Assembly (NCBI RefSeq): GCF_028595325.1
Contig: NZ_JAQQXR010000004.1
Location: 372,001 to 436,000 of the forward strand
DNA length: 64,000 bases
Direction of reading: 5' to 3'
Source of the DNA: Janthinobacterium fluminis
Lineage (GTDB): Bacteria; Pseudomonadota; Gammaproteobacteria; Burkholderiales; Burkholderiaceae_D
Shown here one piece after another: positions 8,901 to 18,445 of this stretch. The notes under the pieces were generated by a model. It saw only the letters and a list, made by a program, of their open reading frames with translations. It was not told where the DNA came from and ran no database searches. Each line of letters starts with the position of its first letter. Position 1 is the first letter of the stretch. A program made the position numbers and the translations under genes.

Positions 8901-11900
8901 CGGCGCCAGACCCAGCACCTGGCCCAGCCTGGCCAGCACGGCTGCGCCGGCGCCGGCCGCATCCGGCGGCGCGGCCGGCGCTGCGTCCGGCGCGGCGTCG
9001 GCAACGGCCGCGCCGCCTTCCGCCAGCAGCGGTATCCAGTGACGCTGCCGGGCAAACGGATAGGTCGGCAACGCAACCCGGCGCGCGGCGACATGCGCGT
9101 CCAGCCGTTCCCAGGGTATGGCGCCGCCCTGGGTCCAATACAGCGCCAAGCCGTCGAGATCGCACCGGGCGACCAGTTGCTCCAGCACGGCGTCGGCCAC
9201 GCCGCCGCTCAGCAGGCGGGCCACGGCCTCGGGCAGCGCATCCACGTCGGCGTGGTGCAGCGCCGGCGCGTCCGGCCCGGCGGGCGGGCCGCCATGCGCG
9301 ACGAAGGCCCGCAGTCCCGCCAGCAGGCCATCGCGGTCGGCCGCAACCCAGGCCAGCCGCATGCGCATCGCCTGCCGCGCCGTCTGCAAGGTGCCGGCGA
9401 TGTCTTCCAGCGCGAGTCCGGCATGGTCTTCGACGTGGCGGAGCAGCCGCTCCGCCTGCGCCAGCAACTGCGGCGGCGTCAGGGCCGACAGGACGACGAT
9501 CTGCGGCCCGTCCGGCGGCGGGGCCGGGACCACGGCGGCCGCCGCGACATACTCCTCGACCACCATGCTGACGTAGCTTCCGCCCGCGCCGAAGGAATTG
9601 ATCAGCGCGCGCCGCGGCGGCGGGCTGGCGCCTTCGCCTTCGGCGCGCGGCATTTCCCAGTCCGCCAGTTCGGTCTGCAGGCGGAATGGACTGCGCGCGA
9701 AGTCGATGTGCGGATTCGGCGGCGACGCCAGAATGGTCGGCACCAGTGTGCGATGCTGCAACTGGAACAGCACCTTGGTAAGCTGGGAGATGCCGGAAGC
9801 CGCCTCGGCGTGGCCGATGTTGGACTTGACGGAGCCGATCGGCACGCGCGCGGCCGCCTCCTCCCGGCGCTGGGCGAACACCTTTTGCAGGGCCAGCACC
9901 TCGATGGCGTCACCCATGGCCCCGCCATTGGCGGCCGCCTCGACATAGCCGATGGCGTCGGCGCCGAGGCCGGCCTGCGCCAGGGCGGCGGCCATCACCC
10001 CCGCCTGCGCCTGCAGATTCGGCTGCATGTAACCGCTGCTGTGGCCGCTGTGGCGGGTCGCCGTGCCCTTGATGACGGCCAGGATGGCGTCGCCGTCCCG
10101 CTGTGCGTCCGCCAGCGGCTTCAGCAACACCGCCCCCGCCCCCTCGGCCGGCAGGTAGCCGTCGCCGTCGCTGAAGCTGCGCGAGGCCGCGTGGCTGCCC
10201 AGCAGTTGCCATTGGCTCAAGCCGACATACTTATACGGGTGGATCGACAGATTGACGCCGCCGGCGACGGCGACCGCGCACTCGCCGCTGGCCAGGGCCT
10301 GGCAGGCCATATGAATGGCCATCGCCGACGACGAGCACATGGTGTCGAGCGCCACGCTCGGCCCCTCGAAGCCGAAGTAAGACGATACGCGGTTGGCGAT
10401 CGCGCTGAAGGACGTGATCTGCATGGCCGGATTGAAGTCCGTTTCCGGGTACGACGAACGGTACTGCTGGTACATCGAGCCGACGTACAGGCCGACGCCG
10501 CCCTGATGGCGGGTCCGCAGGCTGTCGGCCGTGTAGGCGCCACGCTCCAGCAGTTCCCAGGTAAGTTCCAGGAAAATCCGGCACTGCGGGTCGAGCGCGG
10601 CGGCATCCCGCGGCGCGATGTTGAACAGCGGCGCGTCGAACTGGTCGACGGCGTCGATGAAGCCGCCCCACTTGCAGTAACTCTTGCCCGGCACGCCCTT
10701 GCGGGGATCGAAATAACTGGCGTGGTCCCAGCGCTGCGGCGGCACGTCGACGACACAATCGCGCCCCGCGCGCAAATTGGCCCAGAACGCCGACAGGTCG
10801 ACCGCCTGCGGATAACGGCCGCTGACGGCGATGACCGCGATCCCGGCCGCCGCCGGCGCGCCGGCCGGAGCCGAAACCGGCGCCGGGGCCGGCATCGGCA
10901 CGGCGAGGCCGGCGGACGCCGTGGCCGCCAACGCCACGGCCGGCGCCCCCGCCCCCAGCAGGCCGGCCAGCCGCCCGGCGTGGTGGGCGGCAAAGTAGCC
11001 GGCCAGCGCATCCACGGTGGCATATTCAAAAAACAGCGTCTTCGGCAAGGCCCCAAGGCTCTTCTCAAACTCGTCGACGAGTTCCGTCATCATGATCGAG
11101 TCTATGCCGTAGCGCTCGACCGGCGCGGCTGCGCTGATCCGCGCCACCGGCAGCTTCAGGCGCCGCGCCAGCACTTCGCTGACCCAATGGCGGGCGCGGT
11201 CGCGCAAGCCGTCGGCAAGCGCCGCATGCGGCAACGGCGTGGCGGCACTCGGCAAGGCCGGCGCCGACGTGAGCGAGGCCTGGCCCGGCGCGCGCAGCAG
11301 GCTGTGCGCCAGTTGCGCCGCTTCGCCGTGCAGCACCAGCCACTGCGCGCCGTCGCCGGCCAGCAAGGTGCGCAGCGCCAGCAGCGCCGGCGCGGTTGGC
11401 AGCGGCGCCATGCCGGTGCTGCGCCGCATGCGCTGCAGCGTCGCCGCGTCGACTTGCATGCCGCCGTCGGCCCACAGCGGCCAGTTCACCGACAGGGTCC
11501 GGCCGGTCGCCTGGCCCTGCCGCACCCGCGCGGCCCGCTGGCGCATATAGCCATCCATGAAGGCGTTGGCCACGGCATAGTCGGCCTGCCCGACGTTGCC
11601 GAACACGGCGGCGACCGAGGAAAAGGCGACGAAATAGTCCAGCGGCTGCGCGCGGGTCGCCTCGTCCAGCACCTGCAGGGCCCGCGCCTTGGGCAGCAGC
11701 ACCTCCTGCAGTTCCTCTATACTTTTATGCAACAGAAAACCGTCGCGCAATACCCCGGCGCTATGCACGACACCCGTGAGTACGCCGTGGTGGGCGGCAA
11801 GGTGCCGCATCAGCCCCTGTACGGCGGCCGCATCGCTGACGTCGACGGCGCGGTAGTCGACGCGCGCGCCCGACTGGCGCAGGGCCAGCAGGCGCGCATC

Positions 11901-14900
11901 GTCGTCGGCTACCGCGCGCCGGCCGGTCAGCACCAGCGTCACGTCCTTTGCCTGTCCGGCACAGGCCCGCGCCAACAGCATGCCCAGCCCTCCCAGGCCG
12001 CCGGTAATCAGGTACACGCCGCCGTCCCGCGCCAGGCGCACCCCCGGGTTGGTCGCGGTGTCGGCCAGGATGTGCTCCGGATCGAAGCCGAGCTCCACCG
12101 CGTGCAAGCCGCCCGGCCCCGACGCCAGCACCTGCACCCGCAGCCGCGGGCTCTCCTGGCTGGCCGTCTTCAGCAACGCTTCCAGGCCGCGCAGCACCTC
12201 GCCGTCGCCGTGCTGCTGCACCACCAGTTGCAGCAGCAGCGTGCCCGCCGCCGCGCCCGAGGCGACTTCCTGCGCCAGCAGCAACAACTGCTGCGCGTAG
12301 GCGCCGTAGCGCTCCGCCAGCGCGGCTGCCGGGTCGGCCTGCAGGCACCGGACGTCCGCGCCGTCCCAGTGGCTGCCGGCCTGCGCGCGCGCCGCCGCTT
12401 CGTCGACCTCGCACAGGACCACGACATGCCCCGCATGGCCGGTTCCGTCGCCAGACGCATGGGTTTGCACCCAGCGCGGCGCCGCCAGCAAGGTGCGCGG
12501 CGCCGGGGCGGCGGGCGCTGCCGCGCCGGCACGCTCACCCGGCAATTCACGGCAACTGAGGCCCGCCAGCCGGGCACATACGCGCCCCGCCTCATCGACC
12601 AGCGTCAGGTCCAGCTTGCGCACCGGGCCATCCGGGCCGGCGCTGCGCCGGACCACCACGGCCCCCCGCTGCGTCACGGCCGACCACACTTCCAGGCGCT
12701 CCAGCGCAAACGGCAACAAGGTCGCCTGCTGGTCCGGGCCGAACGTCACCGCCAGGCCGGCCTGGATCGCCGCATCGACGAGGCTCGGGTGCAGCAGGTA
12801 GGCGGGCTGCTCCGGCAACGCCGCCGGCAGCGCCAGCCGTGCCACGGCCAATTCGCCATCGGCGTCGCGGCCGGAGCGCAATGCCGTCAGGCCGCGGAAT
12901 CCCGGTCCATAGCTGAGCCCCGAGCGCTCGAACGCGGCATAACGTTCCGCCACGTCCCAGTTCCGCTCGCAGCGCGCCTCCAGCGCCGCCACGTCGATGA
13001 AGCCGGCGGCCGACGGCGGCGGCGCCAGCGCGCGGCCGCGGCAGTACACCACCGGGTCGGCGTCGTCATGGCCGCTTGCGCCGCAAATCTCGTAGGCCAG
13101 CTCGCCGTCCTCCCCCGCGCGCAGCTTGACGTGCAGATCCAGGCCGTCGTCGCCGGCGGCCGCCGGGCGCAGGAACACCACGTCGCGCAGCTCGGCCCGC
13201 GTTGTCCCCGCAGCCGTATCCTGGGCGAACGCCAGCGCCGCCCGCGCCATCTCCAGGTGCGCCGCGGCGGGCAGTACCTTGCGTCCGCGCACCACATGAT
13301 CCTGCAACTCGAAGCCGCGCGCATCGAGATGCGTGCTAAAGCGCAGTCCCGCCAGCGTCGAGGTATTGCGCTGCACCAGCGGATGCATGGCCGCCGGCCC
13401 GCCCGGCGTTGCCGCCGCAGCCGGCGGCACCCAGTGGCGCTCGCGGGCGAACGGATAGGTCGGCACGGCGATACGCGACGGCGCCGCCGCGCCATGCAGC
13501 GTCTGCCAATCCACGTCCGCCCCCTGCACCCATGCCAGGCAAGCCCGGCTCAGTTCCTGCCCGGTGGCGTGCTTTCTCAGGCCCACATGCAGCGGCGAAG
13601 CGGGCTCCGGCATCCCGGCCGCTTCCACCACGCCCTCGGTCGGCGCCTGGCCGGCGGCATAGGCGTCGAGCTGCGCCAGCAGGGTTTCGACCCGTGGGGC
13701 GAGGAAGACGACGCGCAAACGCATCGGCGTGCGCCCCACTTGCATGGTGTGGCAGAGCGCCGCGATGTCCGGGCGGGCCTTGCGGATGAAGGCGGCGACG
13801 TTGGCCGCATACTGCCGCAGTTGTTCCGGCGTCGCGGCCGAGAGCGGCAACAGCGCCGCCGCCGGCCCGGACGGCCGGCGCAAGGCCGGCGGCGCCTCTT
13901 CGAGCACCACATGGGCGTTCGTGCCGCCGGAGCCGAAACTGCTGACGCCCGCCAGCAGGGGGCCAGCCTGGTCGCCGGCATGCCAGGTCTGCGCCTGCTC
14001 GACGACAAACAGGCCGCTGCCGCCGAGATCGATCTCCGGATTGAGGCTGCGGAAATGGGCATTCGGGGGCAGCATCCGGTGCCGCATGCAGAGCACGACC
14101 TTCAACATGCCGGCCATGCCGGCGGCGGCTTCAAGATGGCCCAGATTGGTCTTCACCGATCCGACGCCGCACACCTGGGAGGCGCCGGCGGCTCCCGCCA
14201 TGTGCCGGAGCGCCTCCTTGATGCCTTGCAGTTCCACCGGGTCGCCCAGCGGCGTGCCTGTGCCATGGGCTTCGATGTAGCTCAGCCGCTGCGGCCCCAC
14301 GGCGGCATTCGCATAAGCCTGCACCAGCAGCTCGGCCTGGCGGATCGGATGCGGCACGGTCAGGCCGCCGGCGCGCCCGCCATGGTTGACCGCGCCGCCG
14401 CGCAGCAAGGCGTAGACGTGGTCGCCGTCGCGGCGGGCCTGCGCCAGCGGCTTGAGCAGCATCGCCACGGCCCCCTCGGACCTGACGTAGCCGTCCGCGC
14501 CGGCGTCGAAGGTGCGGCACAAGCCGCTTTTCGACAACATGCCGGCCTTATAGTAGGCAAGCGTCGTCGCCGGGTCGGCCATGACGTTGATGCCGGCCAC
14601 CAGGGCCTGCGTGCAGGTGCCGTCGCGCAGGGCCTGCAACGCCTGGTTGACCGCCACCAGCGAACTCGAACACGCGGTGTCGATCTGCAGACTCGGCCCC
14701 TGGAAGTCGAAGAAGTACGAGATGCGATTCGCCAGGATGGCCATCGACTTGGCCAAGCCATACTGCGCCGCGACCTCCGGCTGCTGCTGCAGCAGATGCT
14801 GGTAGTCGGAGCCGCTGGCGCCGACATACACGCCGGTGGCGCCGCCGGCCAGCTGGCTGGCCTGGTAGCCGGCATCCTCGATGCACTGCCAGGCCAGTTC

Positions 14901-17570
14901 CAGCAGGATGCGCTGCTGCGGGTCCATCAGCTCCGCCTCGCGCGGCGACAGGCGGAAGAACTCCGCGTCGAAATGGCCGACGTCGCGCATCACGCCGCAG
15001 CGGTCGATGCCCTGGTGCGTCGAGGCCGGATCAACCGCCCCGGGCCAGCGCCAACGATCCTGCGGCAGCGTGCCGATCGCGTCGCGTCCCTCGATCAGCA
15101 GCGACCACAGCGCGTCGAGGTCATGGATGTCGCCGGGCAGCCGCAAGGCGACGCCGACGATGGCAACCGCTTCGTGGCCGTCGCCGGGGACGGCGGCGCT
15201 CCGCGACGGCGCCGCCGGCTTGTCGTCGCGGCGCTGGCCAAGCCGCGCGGCCAGTTCCCGCACCACCTTGGCGCAGGTATTGAATTCAAAGAAAAAGGCG
15301 CTGCCGAGCTTGCATGCATAGCGGTGCGACAGTGCCTCGGTCAGTTGCAGCAGGTCGGCGGAATCGAGCCCCATCTCGATCAGCGGCCGGGAAGCGGCAA
15401 AGCTGTCCGGCTCGGGCAGCAAGGCGCCGATCAGCGCCGCGACGTCGCGTTCGATGGCCGCCGGCTCCATCCGCTCGGCGCCGCCGGCCTCCGCCTGCCC
15501 GGCGATGGCGACCTCGTTGCGGGCGCGATGGCGGATGTCGTAAGCAACCAGCACGCCGTTGCCCAGATTGATGCCGTCCTTGGGCCGGTAGCGCGGCACC
15601 AGTTGCTCGATGCGCGCGCCGTGCAGTTCGTGGAAACGCAGCACCGAATCGACCAGGCTGCCCCGCTCGTTGCGCAGCCGCAGGTAACTGGCCGCGTCGA
15701 CGTCGGGATGCTGCGGATAATCCTTGCAGCGGGTGACCGCCAGCACGCTGCGCACGCCGTCCATCACCGCGCAGCGGTGCAGCATAAACTCCAGCAACTG
15801 GTCGCCGAGGCTGCGGTTTTGCAGCTCCGGCTGCACGTTGACGGCCAGCAGCTGGACGATGAGGCCGTCGGGCGCATGGCGCCGGATGGCCGTGGCCGCC
15901 GTGGCCGACACCACGTCTTCGCGGGTTCTGATGCGCTGCGAATACATGGCCCCGCCCAGCCGTCCGCCGATGTCCAATGCCATCTGCCCGCCCGGATGGC
16001 GCCGCATTCGCTCGCGCAGCGTCGCTTTGCCGGCGGCCAGCTCGCTGCCCCAGCAAAGCTGCTCCAGCGCCAGCAGCTCGGGCAGGTCGGCCGCGCGGGC
16101 GGGACGAATCCGGTAGTCGCGCGGCTCAAAACGATGCAAGCTCCAACGGGCCAAGGGCAACGTGGCCGGCCGGCTGACGCCGGCGCCGGCCACGGGAAAG
16201 AGGCCGCAGCCGGCGGCCGCCATCAGCCAATCGTCGGCGCTGCGCAATTGCTGCTGCTCGCATGCCTGCAGGATATCCAGGTAGTGGTCGAAGGCGGCCG
16301 TGGCAGCGTCATGGGGCAGCGCGACCACGTGCTGCTCGCGCCCGTGTTCCTCGATCAGCACACAGCCATGCGGCGAGGCCACGGCGGCCCATCCGGCCAG
16401 CACGCGGGCGGGGTCGATATCCGCCCCGTCGTCCAGCATGCGGCGGCCCGGCAGGTTCACCAGATGCAGCCCCTGGTCGGCCGCGCCGGCCTGCGGCGCG
16501 CGGCGCAGCGTCTGCAGCAGCGCTTCAGGATTCAGGCAGTCGCCCTCCAGGACCCGGATGGCGACGCCATGCGCGGCCAGGGGAGACTGGTCATGTTCAC
16601 CGCCCTCCCGCGCCGTTTGCACGGCAAGCATGTCCAGCGGATGCGCGTCGAGCAGCCGGCCGCGCCGGGTGCGGGTGCGGATCGCCGCCGCCAGCCGCTC
16701 GATCCGTTCCTGGCCGCCCAGATGCCAGCAGGCCAGGTACTTCGGCTGCACCGACACCGGCAGTTGATCGAACACCTCCAGCACGCAGCGTTCGATCTCC
16801 GGCCACATGCTGTCGATGCGCGGATCGTCAAGCTTGGGGGCGTCGTTCAAGGAAGGCGCTTGCGCCAAGGCGGCATCCACCGCCAGGACCTGCCCCAGCC
16901 TGGCCAGCAAGGGCGCGTGGCGCAGCAGCAAGGACGCGTCCGCCGTCGCGCGCCACCCCTGCTCGCCCGCGGCTGTCGCCGCCAGGCCGGCCGCGCCGCG
17001 CTCCACCCAGCGCAGTTCGGCAAAAAACGCTTCCAGTTCCCGGGCGGGTCCGGACGGCAGCCGCTGCAGCACCTCGACCAGGCCGTCCTGCGCAACACTG
17101 GACGCGGCGTGGCGCATCCCGTGCACCAGGGGCACCAGCAGCAGGCCGTCGATCAGCCCGGCAAATGCGCCATCGCGCACGTCCCAGCGGCGCCGGCACA
17201 GGTCCAGACATTGACTGAGCAACACGGTCTGCTCCGCCTCGGCTTGCAGCAGCTCGCGGAATGCTGTCGTTGGCAGCCGCAGAGCCTGGGCTGGCAGCGC
17301 CTGGACCGAGGCCGTGGCGGCCGTCAGGCGCCAGCGGCCCGCATCGCAGGCCTCGGCCCAGCCGATCGACTCCAGCACGCGCAGGGCCTGCGCCAAGCCC
17401 TCCGGGCGCAGCCGCAGTTTCGCCGCCAGCGCGTCGCCGGCAAAACGCTTGCCCGGCTGCATGCGGGTGAATAAGCCTGCCGACCGGCAAACCTCGATCA
17501 CGGGCACGGCAACGAAACCCTTGATGTGTGCCGCCAGCTCTGCGGCCATGCTCAGCCCGGCCATCGTCAT
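5943..17570 (-). CDS. Trans-AT polyketide synthase with GNAT loading module and C-terminal tandem heterocyclisation domains
   Basis: This is a 3,875-residue multidomain protein with no integrated AT. Residues 1-480 are an O-methyltransferase-like winged-helix/adapter region without a recognisable SAM-binding glycine loop. GNAT-type loading domain is 487-700, ACP1 about 737 (GLDSADLLQL), and KS1 800-1225 with DTACSSS, EAHGTGTPLGDP and KTNLGH (active). DH is about 1395-1690 (HVVRGRKVLP, HPSLVDAAIQ). KR is about 1700-2075 (GGLGGLG, Ser-Tyr-Asn set). ACP2 lies near 2153 (YGIDSIMM). KS2 is 2245-2660 with DTMCSSS but EAAANGGAMGD in place of HGTGT, so it is probably non-elongating. ACP3 lies near 2905 (GFNSIHAV). 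Cy1 starts near 2983 (PFPLTDVQEAF, DELIADGPS) and Cy2 near 3437 (PFPLSDQQHAY, DMLIADGSS); both carry the DxxxxDxxS signature of heterocyclisation domains. The start codon overlaps the stop of the upstream AT gene (ATGA), so the two are probably translationally coupled. Predicted chain: acetyl-type starter, one reduced and dehydrated extension, then transfer to the serine heterocyclisation module. Confidence 0.95.
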   Translation of the reverse strand: MTMAGLSMAAELAAHIKGFVAVPVIEVCRSAGLFTRMQPGKRFAGDALAAKLRLRPEGLAQALRVLESIGWAEACDAGRWRLTAATASVQALPAQALRLPTTAFRELLQAEAEQTVLLSQCLDLCRRRWDVRDGAFAGLIDGLLLVPLVHGMRHAASSVAQDGLVEVLQRLPSGPARELEAFFAELRWVERGAAGLAATAAGEQGWRATADASLLLRHAPLLARLGQVLAVDAALAQAPSLNDAPKLDDPRIDSMWPEIERCVLEVFDQLPVSVQPKYLACWHLGGQERIERLAAAIRTRTRRGRLLDAHPLDMLAVQTAREGGEHDQSPLAAHGVAIRVLEGDCLNPEALLQTLRRAPQAGAADQGLHLVNLPGRRMLDDGADIDPARVLAGWAAVASPHGCVLIEEHGREQHVVALPHDAATAAFDHYLDILQACEQQQLRSADDWLMAAAGCGLFPVAGAGVSRPATLPLARWSLHRFEPRDYRIRPARAADLPELLALEQLCWGSELAAGKATLRERMRRHPGGQMALDIGGRLGGAMYSQRIRTREDVVSATAATAIRRHAPDGLIVQLLAVNVQPELQNRSLGDQLLEFMLHRCAVMDGVRSVLAVTRCKDYPQHPDVDAASYLRLRNERGSLVDSVLRFHELHGARIEQLVPRYRPKDGINLGNGVLVAYDIRHRARNEVAIAGQAEAGGAERMEPAAIERDVAALIGALLPEPDSFAASRPLIEMGLDSADLLQLTEALSHRYACKLGSAFFFEFNTCAKVVRELAARLGQRRDDKPAAPSRSAAVPGDGHEAVAIVGVALRLPGDIHDLDALWSLLIEGRDAIGTLPQDRWRWPGAVDPASTHQGIDRCGVMRDVGHFDAEFFRLSPREAELMDPQQRILLELAWQCIEDAGYQASQLAGGATGVYVGASGSDYQHLLQQQPEVAAQYGLAKSMAILANRISYFFDFQGPSLQIDTACSSSLVAVNQALQALRDGTCTQALVAGINVMADPATTLAYYKAGMLSKSGLCRTFDAGADGYVRSEGAVAMLLKPLAQARRDGDHVYALLRGGAVNHGGRAGGLTVPHPIRQAELLVQAYANAAVGPQRLSYIEAHGTGTPLGDPVELQGIKEALRHMAGAAGASQVCGVGSVKTNLGHLEAAAGMAGMLKVVLCMRHRMLPPNAHFRSLNPEIDLGGSGLFVVEQAQTWHAGDQAGPLLAGVSSFGSGGTNAHVVLEEAPPALRRPSGPAAALLPLSAATPEQLRQYAANVAAFIRKARPDIAALCHTMQVGRTPMRLRVVFLAPRVETLLAQLDAYAAGQAPTEGVVEAAGMPEPASPLHVGLRKHATGQELSRACLAWVQGADVDWQTLHGAAAPSRIAVPTYPFARERHWVPPAAAATPGGPAAMHPLVQRNTSTLAGLRFSTHLDARGFELQDHVVRGRKVLPAAAHLEMARAALAFAQDTAAGTTRAELRDVVFLRPAAAGDDGLDLHVKLRAGEDGELAYEICGASGHDDADPVVYCRGRALAPPPSAAGFIDVAALEARCERNWDVAERYAAFERSGLSYGPGFRGLTALRSGRDADGELAVARLALPAALPEQPAYLLHPSLVDAAIQAGLAVTFGPDQQATLLPFALERLEVWSAVTQRGAVVVRRSAGPDGPVRKLDLTLVDEAGRVCARLAGLSCRELPGERAGAAAPAAPAPRTLLAAPRWVQTHASGDGTGHAGHVVVLCEVDEAAARAQAGSHWDGADVRCLQADPAAALAERYGAYAQQLLLLAQEVASGAAAGTLLLQLVVQQHGDGEVLRGLEALLKTASQESPRLRVQVLASGPGGLHAVELGFDPEHILADTATNPGVRLARDGGVYLITGGLGGLGMLLARACAGQAKDVTLVLTGRRAVADDDARLLALRQSGARVDYRAVDVSDAAAVQGLMRHLAAHHGVLTGVVHSAGVLRDGFLLHKSIEELQEVLLPKARALQVLDEATRAQPLDYFVAFSSVAAVFGNVGQADYAVANAFMDGYMRQRAARVRQGQATGRTLSVNWPLWADGGMQVDAATLQRMRRSTGMAPLPTAPALLALRTLLAGDGAQWLVLHGEAAQLAHSLLRAPGQASLTSAPALPSAATPLPHAALADGLRDRARHWVSEVLARRLKLPVARISAAAPVERYGIDSIMMTELVDEFEKSLGALPKTLFFEYATVDALAGYFAAHHAGRLAGLLGAGAPAVALAATASAGLAVPMPAPAPVSAPAGAPAAAGIAVIAVSGRYPQAVDLSAFWANLRAGRDCVVDVPPQRWDHASYFDPRKGVPGKSYCKWGGFIDAVDQFDAPLFNIAPRDAAALDPQCRIFLELTWELLERGAYTADSLRTRHQGGVGLYVGSMYQQYRSSYPETDFNPAMQITSFSAIANRVSSYFGFEGPSVALDTMCSSSAMAIHMACQALASGECAVAVAGGVNLSIHPYKYVGLSQWQLLGSHAASRSFSDGDGYLPAEGAGAVLLKPLADAQRDGDAILAVIKGTATRHSGHSSGYMQPNLQAQAGVMAAALAQAGLGADAIGYVEAAANGGAMGDAIEVLALQKVFAQRREEAAARVPIGSVKSNIGHAEAASGISQLTKVLFQLQHRTLVPTILASPPNPHIDFARSPFRLQTELADWEMPRAEGEGASPPPRRALINSFGAGGSYVSMVVEEYVAAAAVVPAPPPDGPQIVVLSALTPPQLLAQAERLLRHVEDHAGLALEDIAGTLQTARQAMRMRLAWVAADRDGLLAGLRAFVAHGGPPAGPDAPALHHADVDALPEAVARLLSGGVADAVLEQLVARCDLDGLALYWTQGGAIPWERLDAHVAARRVALPTYPFARQRHWIPLLAEGGAAVADAAPDAAPAAPPDAAGAGAAVLARLGQVLGLAPDGLASSQTLRELGFNSIHAVTLKHLLDRSFGRDIPVATLADTRQTAAQLASSVEALVGPLARGGAAPQADGAVEAPQLLSRPEECYQPFPLTDVQEAFYVGRALGAPLDGAYIYFELELGSGVALDALSESWERLVARHAMLRAVIDADGRQRILEHVPAYRIRVADWRRMDARGRAESHAALRERMQRQAPDVAAWPRFDIRVSLHDGQRQLLHFGIDELIADGPSAYQLMREWARACREPERRPAPLEATFRDYVFALKAQEDKPGAAADLAYWTERLDGLPAGPALPLHAGPAAAAGRRTRLLHRLSQGQRAALEEKAQSAGVSLTVLLLTLFSELLRAWTANPRFTLVLTYANRLPLHPQIPDIVGPAISTAFFVAEARSGASLDELALAYQQALWQDLDHMRVSGVRVLRELKVRKLVPAGATFPVVFTSMLNSASAPAEETAQDWPISYTLNQTPQVFLDHQVLDQDGALQLSWDVAEGHYAEGLVARMFDAYGRCLDELAAGRRNWDRAPFDGAAAPGAAQDGARGLTVRSRPDAGAAPFPLSDQQHAYAFGRAAQSGDGLSCQYYQEIESPDLDLDRLSRAWAALMERHPMLRVVVGADGTQRLPQTPPSYTIRSADLSALGAPARERALDLTRRQMVERNAPLDGWPFFEIRVSRLSASSCRLHVTLDMLIADGSSIVLVLNELLAAYQYPQRPLGVPALTFHDYQMAVQDFKGSQAQRDSLAYWNAKFAELPGAPRLSAAVAGAPHGGPLAHARVEGLLSGWPALRGRAQALGVTPSVVLLAAYLETLSAWSDRAPLTVVVPNWDRLPVHADVNQVVGDFTALAWVVHDGVPRPFRERVLDVAAQLRADLAQRPVSGLAALRRRALRQPAQPLQFPVVFTSEMPGVVLPAEGSWSVTVAQSKTPGVHLDNISAERDGSLHCAWDYVPAMYPAPLIEAMFQAYLQMLESVADDAAAWRESSPAAAPSARRQQFDSH

Positions 17571-18445
17571 GAGTGCACCGCCATGGATTTTTCGACCTCG
17601 CCCGCCAGTTTGCTGAGCACCTGCCCGGGTCCCATCTCGACGAAGTCCGACTGGCCCGCCCGGATTAGCCAGGAAAGCGATTCATTCCACAGCACCGGGC
17701 GGGCGATCTGGGCGGCCAGGAACGGCCGGATGACCTTGGACGGATCGCCGGCCGGATAGGGGCGGCCAGTCAGGTTCGCCACGACCGGCACGCGCAAGGG
17801 CTGGAAGGTGAAGTCCTCCAGGAATACGGAAAATTGCTCCGCCGCGTCGGCCATGTAGCGGGAATGGAAGGCGGCACTGACCTGCAAGGGCACATACAGC
17901 CGCGCCCCCGCGTCGGTGAAATGGCTGCCGGCCCGCTGGATATCCGCGCTTGGGCCGGAAATCACCACTTGCGTCGGGGAATTGAAATTGGCGACGTCGA
18001 TGGAGGACAAGCCATGCTCGCCGAGCACGCGGGCGACCTGGCCGGCCGACAATCCGAGCACGGCCGCCATGCCGCCTTGCCGCGCCTGCGCCATCAACTC
18101 GCCGCGCCGCTTGACGAGCCGAAGGCCGTCGAGCAGCCCGAACGCCCCCGCGGCCAGCAGCGCCGTGTATTCGCCGAGGCTGTGTCCGGCCAGGTAGGCT
18201 GGACGCCGTCCGGCGGCCGTGGCCTTGAAGTAATGCAGGGCGTTGACGACATACAGGCAGGTCTGCGTGTACTGCGTCTGCTGCAAGAGATTGTCGCGGT
18301 TATGCAGGCACAGTTCCCGCAGCGAGTAGCCGAGGATGTCGTTGATGTCGTCTTCCGCGTCGACGAATTGGCTGACGCTGTCGAACAACTCCCGCCCCAT
18401 ACCCTGGACCTGGGAGCCTTGACCCGGAAATACAAAGACCGACAT
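17567..18445 (-). CDS. Trans-acting malonyl acyltransferase of the PKS cluster
   Basis: Free-standing acyltransferase of about 292 residues that should load malonyl units onto the AT-less PKS modules. It starts with the FabD-like MSVFVFPGQGSQ, has the nucleophile elbow GHSLGEY near residue 95, and has AFHS near residue 200, the motif typical of malonyl specificity. A longer frame is open upstream, but the ATG at 18445 aligns with the family N-terminus and has GAGGATT about 9 nt before it. The gene overlaps the PKS start by 4 nt (ATGA). It is distinct from the fatty-acid FabD encoded at 41047-41988. It resembles the PksC/PedD-type ATs of trans-AT clusters; malonyl use is an inference from motif. 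Confidence 0.93.
   Translation of the reverse strand: MSVFVFPGQGSQVQGMGRELFDSVSQFVDAEDDINDILGYSLRELCLHNRDNLLQQTQYTQTCLYVVNALHYFKATAAGRRPAYLAGHSLGEYTALLAAGAFGLLDGLRLVKRRGELMAQARQGGMAAVLGLSAGQVARVLGEHGLSSIDVANFNSPTQVVISGPSADIQRAGSHFTDAGARLYVPLQVSAAFHSRYMADAAEQFSVFLEDFTFQPLRVPVVANLTGRPYPAGDPSKVIRPFLAAQIARPVLWNESLSWLIRAGQSDFVEMGPGQVLSKLAGEVEKSMAVHS

Noticed and set aside
8280-17474. A 3,064-codon open frame on the plus strand opposite the PKS gene
   Set aside because: It is antisense to a clear multidomain synthase, contains no recognisable domain and is a product of the high GC content. The same holds for the long plus-strand frames at 1265-3829 and 3836-6139.
1-18445. cis-AT (integrated acyltransferase) PKS
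   Set aside because: No AT domain is present after any KS; a separate AT gene heads the operon, so the line is trans-AT.
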